A DNA stretch of 64,000 bases from Amycolatopsis decaplanina DSM 44594 (GTDB lineage Bacteria > Actinomycetota > Actinomycetes > Mycobacteriales > Pseudonocardiaceae). The notes under the pieces are model-generated. The model ran no database searches, was not told the DNA's origin, and saw only the letters and a list, made by a program, of their open reading frames with translations. The translations under genes were made by a program, and so were the position numbers. Positions 6,175 through 13,438 of the stretch are shown here, one piece after another (position 1 is the first letter of the stretch; the number at the start of each line of letters is the position of its first letter). The DNA is taken from assembly GCF_000342005.1 (NCBI RefSeq), contig NZ_AOHO01000014.1:62001-126000 (forward strand), written 5' to 3'.

Positions 6175-9084
6175 ATGGTCATGAGAGTTCGAGCGCATCG
6201 CACCGCCTGGCTCGCCGTTGTTCTCGCCGTGCTGGCGGGTCTGCTCACCACGACGGCGGCGAGCGCGGAGGTGCACCATCCCCGCCAGCAGTGGCTGCGC
6301 GAGGCCACCGCGGGCCTCTTCCTCCACTGGGGCATGTTCACCGCTCCGCGCCATACCGATTGTGCCGCTTGGGAACGCGCCGTCACCGACGGCGGCTGGA
6401 GCGCGGACTACTGGGTGGACGAGGCCCGCAAGCTCGGCGCCTCCTACATCGTGCTCGCCACCTTCCACAGCAGGCTGGGCTACGCGCGGCCGTGGCCGTC
6501 GGCGATCCCGGGCAGTTGCTCCACGCGTCGCGACCTCCTCGGCGAACTCGTCAAAGCAGGCAACGCGAAGGGCGTCCGGACGATCCTCTACATGACCGAC
6601 GATCCCCAGTGGCACAAGGAGACCGGTGTCGAGTCACTGGATTCCGCCGCGTACTCCGCCTACAAGGGCAAGCAGGTCGACCTGGCCACTCGCCCCGGCT
6701 TCGGCGAGTACAGCTACGACCTCTTCCACGAGGTCATGGACCGTTACGCGGACCTCGCCGGGTTCTGGATCGACAACGACAACGAGTACTGGGAGAAGAA
6801 CAGGCTCTACGAACAGATCCGCGAGAAACGGCCGTCCTGGTTGCTGAGCAACAACAACGAGGACACCCCGATCATGGACACCGTCAGCAACGAACAGAAG
6901 ACCGGCATCACACCGCCGTACGACTACCCGCAGGCCGCCTTCACCCCGATGCCGAGGCTCACCGAAGCCGACTACAAACTGCCGACCAACGGTGGCTGGT
7001 GGTACGACGGCACCGATCAGGCCGTCGACTTCCGGTTGTCCACCGGGCGTTACATCACCAACGCGGGTTCGTCGATGAAGTCGCTGATGGCCGAAACCCC
7101 GATGGTGAACGGGAAGTTCCCGCCGCAACAGGAGGCGTACAACAACTTCATGGCGAGCTGGGTGCCGCCGATCAGGTCCGCCGCCCTGCAAGGCAAGGAG
7201 GGCGGTGGCTACATGTACGGCGGGATGCAACCCGGCTTCTGGAACGACGGCGCGCACGGCGTCATCACCGTCGAGCCCGGCGCCGGGACGCAGTACCTTC
7301 ACGTCGTCACCCGGCCGCGCACCGATCTGCTCCGCTTGCGCGACAACGGGTACAAGGTGACCAGGGTGTCCGACGTGCGCACCGGGAAACCGCTGCGGTT
7401 CAGTCAATCCGGCGGGTATCTGACCATTGTGGACATCAAGGACTGGGACACCTACGACACGGTGTTCAAGGTGGAAACGGCCGGGCAACGGTACTTCCAC
7501 GACTCCCGCACGATCAGGGCGACCGCTTCGTCCTCACGCGCGGGACATCCGGCGTCGAATCTGGTCGACGGGAACTTCGAGAACTACTGGGACGCCGATG
7601 GCAAGGAACCGGTCTCGCTGACCTTGGACCTCGGCAGGCGGCGGACCGCGGCCTACCTCGCGGTGAATCAGCGTGAGATGTCGCCGACACACGCGCGCGA
7701 GTCGTTCGGCAGGCCGGAGGACTCGTCCCGGATCCAGGACTATCGCGTCTACGTCAGCGACGACGGGCGGAACTGGGGCGAGCCGGTCCACACCGGCGCG
7801 ATGCCGAGCGCCCGCGGCGTGCAGTTCATCGATTTCGGCGAACGGCAGACCCGGTTCATCAAACTCGAGGTGCTGAACACCTGGTCCGGTCCGCAGGCGA
7901 AACCTTTCTACAAGCAGCTGGCGATCGACGAGATCAAGGTGGCCTACGGCTACCCGAGTTCGGTCCTGGGCGCGCAGGTTCCGCTGGAAGCCGAGTCCTT
8001 CCGCAACGACCACGACGGTCGCGCCCGCCTCGGCCACTGCTCGTCCTGCTCCGGATCGTTCCAGGTCACCGGACTCGGCGGCGGTCAGCGCAACTCGGTC
8101 ACCTATCCGAACGTGATGGCCGCCGAAGCCGGAAGTCATCGGCTTCAGCTCGACACCACGGGCGGCCCCGCGACGTCGGTGGCCGTGAGCGTCAACGGCG
8201 GTGCCCCCGTCGAGACCGCGATCGACGCCGGAACACCGGGAGTCGTGGCTTCGACGGCGATCCCCGTCACGCTGAACGCCGGCGCCAACACCGTCAAGGT
8301 GTTCAGCACCGCGGCCTCGGGGCCGGGTCTCGACCGGATCGCGATCGCTCCCCTGCCGCCGTCGTCCTACACGCCGAAAACGACACTGACCGTCGAACCG
8401 GGCGGCATCCAATGGCTCTCGCCGGGACAGCAGTCCCTTCAGGTGACCGCGAAGCTGCGGCTCGACGCCGACGACGCGATCGGGAAGGTCAGGCTCGCAC
8501 CGGTCGTCCCGGCGGGCTGGACCTTGCGGGGTGCTCCGGCCACGGCGTCGTCCATGCGGGTCGGGAACGAGCTCGAAGCCTCCTGGACCCTGGTCTCCCC
8601 CGAAGGCGTCACCGCGGCCGACATCCCGGTCACCGCGTCGTTCGACCTGCTCGGCCGGGCGAAATCGGTGAGCAAACCGGTGCGGGTGAGCCCACGACCG
8701 GCGGACCGGGTCTTCATGCGGGAGGCCGAAGACTCGGCGAACGACGTCGGCGACGCGGGTGTCACGAACTGCGGGGTGTGCTCGGGTGGTCAGAAGGTCC
8801 GCAACATCGGCGGCGACCCGGACTCGTTCGTGCGGTTCGACGACGTCACCGTGCCCGAGGCCAGGCGCTACACCCTCTACATCGACTTCACCGTCAACGG
8901 ACCGCGCTCGTACTTCGTCACGGTCAACGGCGGCGCGCCGATCGAGGTGAAGGTCGACGGTGCCGGTAACAACACCCAGCTCACGACGTCTTTGCCGGTC
9001 GAGCTGAAGGCGGGGGCGAACACGATCGAACTGCACAACGACCACGCGTCCGCCCCGGATCTCGATCGGCTGTCACTGGGGTGA
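6175..9084 (+). CDS. Secreted GH29-type alpha-L-fucosidase with carbohydrate-binding domains
   Basis: A 969-residue exported multi-domain glycosidase. Residues 1-31 are a Sec signal ending ASA. The catalytic domain (about 32-430) has GH29 hallmarks: LFLHWGMF near the N-terminus and GFWIDNDNEYW, where Asp200 is the expected nucleophile. Next come an F5/8 type C (CBM32-like) domain (about 443-590, starting IRATASSSRAGHPASNLVDG), a first CBM35/CBM6-like domain (about 602-727), an NPCBM/NEW3-like beta domain (about 735-840), and a second CBM35/CBM6-like domain to the end. Both CBMs share a Cys-X-X-Cys-Ser-Gly motif. An alternative ATG lies two codons in. Fucosidase specificity is inferred from family and not certain. 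Confidence 0.75.
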   Translation: MVMRVRAHRTAWLAVVLAVLAGLLTTTAASAEVHHPRQQWLREATAGLFLHWGMFTAPRHTDCAAWERAVTDGGWSADYWVDEARKLGASYIVLATFHSRLGYARPWPSAIPGSCSTRRDLLGELVKAGNAKGVRTILYMTDDPQWHKETGVESLDSAAYSAYKGKQVDLATRPGFGEYSYDLFHEVMDRYADLAGFWIDNDNEYWEKNRLYEQIREKRPSWLLSNNNEDTPIMDTVSNEQKTGITPPYDYPQAAFTPMPRLTEADYKLPTNGGWWYDGTDQAVDFRLSTGRYITNAGSSMKSLMAETPMVNGKFPPQQEAYNNFMASWVPPIRSAALQGKEGGGYMYGGMQPGFWNDGAHGVITVEPGAGTQYLHVVTRPRTDLLRLRDNGYKVTRVSDVRTGKPLRFSQSGGYLTIVDIKDWDTYDTVFKVETAGQRYFHDSRTIRATASSSRAGHPASNLVDGNFENYWDADGKEPVSLTLDLGRRRTAAYLAVNQREMSPTHARESFGRPEDSSRIQDYRVYVSDDGRNWGEPVHTGAMPSARGVQFIDFGERQTRFIKLEVLNTWSGPQAKPFYKQLAIDEIKVAYGYPSSVLGAQVPLEAESFRNDHDGRARLGHCSSCSGSFQVTGLGGGQRNSVTYPNVMAAEAGSHRLQLDTTGGPATSVAVSVNGGAPVETAIDAGTPGVVASTAIPVTLNAGANTVKVFSTAASGPGLDRIAIAPLPPSSYTPKTTLTVEPGGIQWLSPGQQSLQVTAKLRLDADDAIGKVRLAPVVPAGWTLRGAPATASSMRVGNELEASWTLVSPEGVTAADIPVTASFDLLGRAKSVSKPVRVSPRPADRVFMREAEDSANDVGDAGVTNCGVCSGGQKVRNIGGDPDSFVRFDDVTVPEARRYTLYIDFTVNGPRSYFVTVNGGAPIEVKVDGAGNNTQLTTSLPVELKAGANTIELHNDHASAPDLDRLSLG

Positions 9085-9093
9085 GGGACCGGC

Positions 9094-9124
9094 TTGACCC
9101 TCTCCCCGGGAGAGGGTTCAGGCT
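9094..9124 (+). promoter_or_regulatory. MerR-type promoter/operator with 19-bp spacer
   Basis: A TTGACC -35 (9094-9099) and a CAGGCT -10 (9119-9124) are separated by 19 bp. That overlong spacing is diagnostic of promoters twisted into activity by MerR regulators. The spacer is filled by the inverted repeat ACCCTCTCC/GGAGAGGGT (9097-9117). The -10 ends only six bases before the ATG at 9131, so the transcript is probably leaderless and the regulator autoregulated. The palindrome can also act as a terminator for the fucosidase gene. Confidence 0.8.
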
Positions 9125-9130
9125 GATCCC

Positions 9131-9934
9131 ATGACGACCTTGATGCCGATCGGGGTGTTCGCGCACGCCACCAGGCTGTCGGTCCGCGCGCTGCGGAACT
9201 ACGACCGGATCGGGCTGCTGGTACCCGCCCGGATCGACCCCGGCACCGGGTACCGCCGGTATTCGCTCGAACAGTTCGCCCGCGCGGGCCTGATCCGGCG
9301 GCTGCGGGAGCTGGAGGTGCCGCTGGCGGAGATCGCCGAGATCCTGGACGCGGGCGACCCGGACGAAGTGAAGGCCGCGATCAAACGGCATCACGACCGG
9401 GTGGCGGCGCGGGCCGCGGAACTCGCGGCGATCAGCGAGGGGCTCGACTCGGTGCTCGCCGAACCGACGCGATGGCTGCACGTCTACGAACGCGTGCGTG
9501 CGCCTCAGCCGATCGCCCGGCTGTCGATCCGGACACCGCTGAGCGGCCTGGCCGAACTGATCGGTCCCGCGTACGCGCGGCTGTTCGCGGCGCTCGACGC
9601 GCAAGGGGTCGCGCCGTCCGGACCACCCGGAACCCGTTATCTCACCGAAGATCCCGACGAGTTGACCGTCGAACTGTTCGTCCCGGTGGACGGGCGGGTG
9701 CGGGACGACGGCGAGATCGGCTCCGCCGAACTTCCCGGTGGCCTGCTCGTTGCGACGATCCACGAGGGTGGCTACGAAGCCGTGGAGACCGCGTACCGAT
9801 CACTCGGCCGTTGGATCGCCGAACGCGACCGCGTCCCGGCGGGGCCCGCCGAGGAGCTGTACCTGGTGGCGCCCGGACCACCGGTCGCGCCCGAGGCCTA
9901 CCGCACCGAAATCGCCTGGCCGGTGACCTCGTGA
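9131..9934 (+). CDS. MerR-family regulator with GyrI-like effector domain
   Basis: A 267-residue transcription factor of the BmrR type. Residues 6-75 form the winged helix-turn-helix (IGVFAHATRLSVRALRNYD, then GYRRYSLEQFARAGLIRRL). Residues about 78-110 are the coiled-coil dimerisation helix. Residues about 118-267 match a GyrI/AraC effector-binding domain (IHEGGYEAVETAYRSLGRWI, EELYLVAP), which binds hydrophobic or cationic small molecules. It is translationally coupled to the BtrH-like gene by a GTGA overlap. The operator with 19-bp spacer immediately upstream indicates autoregulation of the two-gene unit. Confidence 0.88.
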   Translation: MTTLMPIGVFAHATRLSVRALRNYDRIGLLVPARIDPGTGYRRYSLEQFARAGLIRRLRELEVPLAEIAEILDAGDPDEVKAAIKRHHDRVAARAAELAAISEGLDSVLAEPTRWLHVYERVRAPQPIARLSIRTPLSGLAELIGPAYARLFAALDAQGVAPSGPPGTRYLTEDPDELTVELFVPVDGRVRDDGEIGSAELPGGLLVATIHEGGYEAVETAYRSLGRWIAERDRVPAGPAEELYLVAPGPPVAPEAYRTEIAWPVTS

Positions 9935-10926
9935 TCCTCGACGGAATCAAGACCTCGGGCGGGGAGCACTGCGAGACCAGCACGCTCGACGTCCTCCTGC
10001 GACACGCCAGGATCGAACTGTCCGAGCCGATGCTGTTCGGACTCGGCGAAGGGCTGGGCTTCATCTACTGGGACGGGAAGAACCTGCCGTTCCCTTTCCT
10101 CGGCGGACGCAGCAAACCCGGTGAGATCACGCGGAGACTGACCGAGCGGCTCGGACTGCCCCTGCGGGTCAAGGAAACGTCGTCGGCGCGCACCGCGTGG
10201 CGGAACGTGGTCGAGGAGATCGACGCCGGTGCGCCGGTCGGACTGCAACTCGACTCGTACCACCTGGAGTACTTCACATCGAAAGTCCACTTTGGAGGGC
10301 ACTTCGTCGCCCTGTACGGCTACGACGACGACAGAGCCTTCCTCGTCGACACGGCACAGCAGGGTGGCTCCGTATCGACATCGCTGGAGAGCCTGGAACG
10401 CGCCCGCGGGGAGAAAGGCCCCATGACCGCGAAGAACCGCTCGTTCACTATCGTTGCGGATGCGCCTCTTGAGCCGCTTTCGGGCGCCATCCGGGCGGCC
10501 GTGCGGGCCAACGCGGCGGAGTTCCTCAATCCGCCCATCGCGAACCTCGGGTATCGCGGCATCGGCAAGGCCGCCGTCCAGGTACGGAAATGGCTGGACC
10601 GCAGCAGTGATCCGGCTCGCGACCTGCCGCAGGCCGCCGTCCTGATGGAACGGGCAGGGACCGGCGGTGCGCTCTTCCGCCGGATCTACCGCGACTTCCT
10701 CGAAGAATGCACGACCCTCGTCGACGACGCCGGTCTCCTCACCGCCCACGAGAAATACTGCGAAATCACTCCACTGTGGACAGAGGTCGCGCGATTGATC
10801 ACACAGGCGGGCGAAACCGGCGACGCCCGGCACTTGACCGACGCGTCCGCCGTCCTGTCCGAGCTGGCTCAGCGCGAACAGGAGGCGATGACGGCGCTCG
10901 CGACGGTTCAGCTCCGCCGTTCGTAA
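9931..10926 (+). CDS. BtrH N-terminal domain protein (acyltransferase-like)
   Basis: A 331-residue protein combining a BtrH-type N-terminal domain with a DUF4872-like C-terminal helical domain. BtrH transfers the amino-acyl side chain from a carrier protein to the aminoglycoside ribostamycin in butirosin biosynthesis, through a papain-like cysteine. Here Cys14 (GGEHCETST), His124 (FGGHFVALYGYDDD) and Asp140 (FLVDTA) form a plausible triad. The GTG start overlaps the MerR stop codon. No carrier protein or sugar-antibiotic genes are near, so the acyl donor and acceptor are unknown; it may be a modifying or self-protection enzyme under MerR control. Confidence 0.7.
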   Translation: MILDGIKTSGGEHCETSTLDVLLRHARIELSEPMLFGLGEGLGFIYWDGKNLPFPFLGGRSKPGEITRRLTERLGLPLRVKETSSARTAWRNVVEEIDAGAPVGLQLDSYHLEYFTSKVHFGGHFVALYGYDDDRAFLVDTAQQGGSVSTSLESLERARGEKGPMTAKNRSFTIVADAPLEPLSGAIRAAVRANAAEFLNPPIANLGYRGIGKAAVQVRKWLDRSSDPARDLPQAAVLMERAGTGGALFRRIYRDFLEECTTLVDDAGLLTAHEKYCEITPLWTEVARLITQAGETGDARHLTDASAVLSELAQREQEAMTALATVQLRRS

Positions 10927-11207
10927 GGCAGCTTCTTCCCCGCTTTTGCCGCGAACGGCAGATCGCTACCCGCCGGCGGCAACGGGCACGTGGCGAAATC
11001 GGTGAACGCGCACGGCGGATTCGTCGCGCGGGTGAAATCGAGGACGACCGACCCGTCCTCGGCAGGCGCGGGCACGGCGAGCGACCGGTTCGCCGCGTAG
11101 GTCGTGACGCCGCTCGTGGCGTCGGTGAGCAGGCCGTCCTTCTTTCCGTTGAACGCGGTGAGCGTGCGTTCCACGCCGTCGTGCTTGAAGCGCGACCGCC
11201 TTTGCGT
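10908..11207 (-). pseudogene. 5'-truncated DUF1684 gene
   Basis: The minus strand encodes the C-terminal part of a DUF1684 protein: FKHDGVERTLTAFNGKK, then VLDFTRATNPPCAFTDFA, which is the family's metal-site-like conserved core. DUF1684 proteins are usually around 200-270 residues; only about 100 codons remain. An in-frame TAA at 11208-11210 and the absence of the N-terminal region (the FPYD-type motif) show the gene is broken. The break lies in the upstream region of the HNH endonuclease gene, suggesting it was disrupted when that element arrived. The missing half is not found beyond the HNH gene within the window. Its stop overlaps the end of the BtrH-like gene by 19 bp. Confidence 0.7.
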
Positions 11208-11307
11208 TTAGCCGACTACTTGCGCCATGCCTTCTTTGCGTGGTCGTCGCGTGGCGCCCAGACCACCCGTCAGTGGTAAATGCGCCGTTTCATTGTTGCG
11301 TAAAATT

Positions 11308-11339
11308 ACGAACACGCGTTCGATTTGGTCGGGTATTCT
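11308..11339 (+). promoter_or_regulatory. SOS (LexA) box and -10 of the HNH gene
   Basis: CGAAC-ACGC-GTTCGA (11309-11323) matches the actinobacterial LexA consensus TCGAAC-N4-GTTCGA except at the first base. A TATTCT -10 hexamer (11334-11339) follows and ends six bases before the GTG at 11346. The LexA box therefore overlaps the -35 region, the right place for repression. REP13E12 HNH genes in Mycobacterium tuberculosis are known members of the SOS regulon with the same box. Confidence 0.78.
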
Positions 11340-11345
11340 GGAGAG

Positions 11346-12599
11346 GTGTCCGAGACCTTTCTTCCCGAGTTGCCGCAGGAGTTGTGGCGTGCCGGCAAGC
11401 TGGAGCTTGCCCATGGCGTGCAGCAGTCTTTGCGGGTGATCAGGACGGCCACCGCCGGGTTGGGGCAGTTTCTGGCGGAGATCGAGTCTCGGGGCGCGAA
11501 AGACTTGTACGGCTATGGCAGTACGGCCAATTGGTTCGCGGATGTGGCGGGGTTGTCGCTTGGGGAGGCGCGGCCGGTGGTGAAGCGGGCGATCGCGTTG
11601 AACCCGACCCGGGCGTTGGATGGGACCGAGGTTCCCGCTGCGGCGCCCGCGACCGCCGCGGTGGCCGCGGAGGGGTTGGTCGGGGACGAGCGGATCGACC
11701 AGATCCTGGAGATCCTGACGAAGCTCCCGGCCGAGACCTCGGCCGAGGATCGGGCGAGTGCGGAGAAAATCCTGGCTGATCTGGCCCGGGATGCGGGTCC
11801 CCGGCAGTTAGCGGAAGCCGAAGCGAATCTGCTGGCGTGGCTGGACCCGGACGGCAACGAACCCAAGGAACCTGAGCCCAAGGAACCGCGCCGGGAGGTC
11901 ACTCTGGAACGCCGCAAAGACGGCTTCTGGAAACTGAACGGCTTGCTTGACGATGAGGCGGGTGCCCGGACGGCGGCTGCGCTTGAGGCGTATGCGACGC
12001 CACGCCCAGTCGATGAGTTCGGGCAGGCCGATCTGCGGATGAAATCCGAACGCCTGGGGGATGCGTGGGTAGACCTCCTGGACCTGGCGATCGCCTGCCC
12101 CGACCAACCCGGAACGAGTGGCTACCGCACGTTGGTGCACGTCACCATCGGGCTGGAGGAGCTGAAATCCGGCCTCGGCACCGCCTGCCTCGACTTCGTC
12201 GGCACGATGACCGCCCGCGAAGCCCGGCTCGCGGCATGCGACTGCCTGATGCTGCCGGTCGTGATGAGCGCCGCGGGTGAGCCGCTGGACGTGGGACGGA
12301 TCAGACGGTTCGTCACGCCCGGCCAGCGACGCGCGCTGAACATCCGGGACGGCGGCTGCGCGTTCCCCGGCTGCCACCGGAAACCCAAGCACTGCCACGC
12401 CCACCACATTCAGCACTGGGTAGACGGAGGCCCGACGGATCTCCGCAACCTGGTGCTGCTGTGCGGGTTTCATCACCGCCTAATCCATCACGGCGACTGG
12501 GAAGTTCGCATGGCCGCCGACGGACTACCGGAGTTCATCCCACCTCAGTACCGGGATCCGCTCCGAAGACCCCGCCGCAACACCCTCCACCACGTCTGA
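11346..12599 (+). CDS. DUF222/HNH endonuclease (REP13E12 family)
   Basis: A 417-residue protein of the REP13E12 repeat family. The N-terminal two thirds (about 1-300) are the alpha-helical DUF222 region, with a low-complexity Glu-Pro-Lys insert near residue 180. The C-terminus carries an HNH nuclease: CAFPGCHRKPKHCHAHHI followed by DLRNLVLLCGFHHRLIHHG, with paired Cys ligands and the catalytic His pair. The GTG at 11346 is chosen because a -10 hexamer ends six bases upstream; an earlier TTG would lie before that promoter. Such genes behave as mobile, SOS-induced elements. The broken DUF1684 gene to its left supports insertion. Confidence 0.85.
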   Translation: MSETFLPELPQELWRAGKLELAHGVQQSLRVIRTATAGLGQFLAEIESRGAKDLYGYGSTANWFADVAGLSLGEARPVVKRAIALNPTRALDGTEVPAAAPATAAVAAEGLVGDERIDQILEILTKLPAETSAEDRASAEKILADLARDAGPRQLAEAEANLLAWLDPDGNEPKEPEPKEPRREVTLERRKDGFWKLNGLLDDEAGARTAAALEAYATPRPVDEFGQADLRMKSERLGDAWVDLLDLAIACPDQPGTSGYRTLVHVTIGLEELKSGLGTACLDFVGTMTAREARLAACDCLMLPVVMSAAGEPLDVGRIRRFVTPGQRRALNIRDGGCAFPGCHRKPKHCHAHHIQHWVDGGPTDLRNLVLLCGFHHRLIHHGDWEVRMAADGLPEFIPPQYRDPLRRPRRNTLHHV

Positions 12600-12600
12600 C

Positions 12601-12644
12601 CCCCGAGGAGCCCGCCAGCCACACCGGCGACGGGCCCCTCGGGG
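12601..12644 (+). terminator. Intrinsic terminator after the HNH gene
   Basis: A 14-bp stem with one mismatch (CCCCGAGGAGCCCG at 12601-12614 against 12631-12644) and a 16-nt loop begins directly after the HNH stop codon. It may also mark the right end of the inserted segment. Confidence 0.7.
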
Positions 12645-12783
12645 TGCCCGAAACTGTTCAGTACCGGCGAAAAACCCAAGATCGACTACGCCATTCGGGC
12701 GTATTCGTACGGGAGCCCTCGTTCACCCTGAAAGCCCGGAGCAAGATCGGCCGTTCCGGACTTGGGAGGGGACGGAACGCATC

Positions 12784-13413
12784 ATGGTGAATCAACCACG
12801 TGGTCCGGACGGCCGTTGGATCAAATACAAGTACGGTGCGGGCGCGCTGGCCACAGCGGGAGTGGTCGTGGCCGCCACCAACGGCATAGGCGGAGGCACT
12901 GCCGCCTCCCTGGATTCCACTGCGAACCAAGCCCTCAAAGGCAAAAGCTCCAGCAAGAAATCCGCACAGAAGGGTCGCCATTCCGAAGCATGGCAACGCT
13001 TGGGCTGGCGCCAGCTCAAGAAGACCGCCAAACGGGAACTCAAATGCGGACCGCATTCCTTCGGTGAAGTCCAGCGCTTCTTTCTGCGCCATCCCTGTGT
13101 CGATCTCGATCGCATGATGGTCACCGTCGACGACGGCGCCGGCAACACCATCGCCGTGTCCGTCGCGTGGGTGAAGATGCCGAAGGCGAGTGAGGCGAGC
13201 GACCTGAAGCGGCTCATCGACAAGGACGACACCGGCAACGTCGCGCTCTTCGGCGAGGTACAGCCCGGCAGCCGCTTCACCGGCGAGAACTACGACTCCC
13301 GCCTGGCCAGGAAGCTGGTCGTGATCGCCGAGTCCGCTCCCGTCGGCGGACGGCCGAGTGAAGCGACGTTGGAGACCGCGGTCGAAATCGCCGTCGAGTT
13401 CCCCGCACCTTGA
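12784..13413 (+). CDS. Membrane-anchored hypothetical protein
   Basis: A 209-residue protein that I do not recognise. Residues 1-16 are basic and polar (NQPRGPDGRWIKYKYG). Residues 17-36 form one hydrophobic segment (AGALATAGVVVAATNGIGGG), followed by a Lys/Ser-rich linker. A mixed alpha/beta domain starts near residue 85 (CGPHSFGEVQRFFLRHPC, then a beta-rich stretch MMVTVDDGAGNTIAVSVAWV). The two Cys flanking the FGEVQRFFLRHP helix could form a disulfide. A GGGAGGGGA ribosome binding site supports the start. It is 25 bp upstream of the helicase gene, so the two are probably in one operon. Confidence 0.65.
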   Translation: MVNQPRGPDGRWIKYKYGAGALATAGVVVAATNGIGGGTAASLDSTANQALKGKSSSKKSAQKGRHSEAWQRLGWRQLKKTAKRELKCGPHSFGEVQRFFLRHPCVDLDRMMVTVDDGAGNTIAVSVAWVKMPKASEASDLKRLIDKDDTGNVALFGEVQPGSRFTGENYDSRLARKLVVIAESAPVGGRPSEATLETAVEIAVEFPAP

Positions 13414-13438
13414 TCCGCCACCGACGAACGGAACGTAC

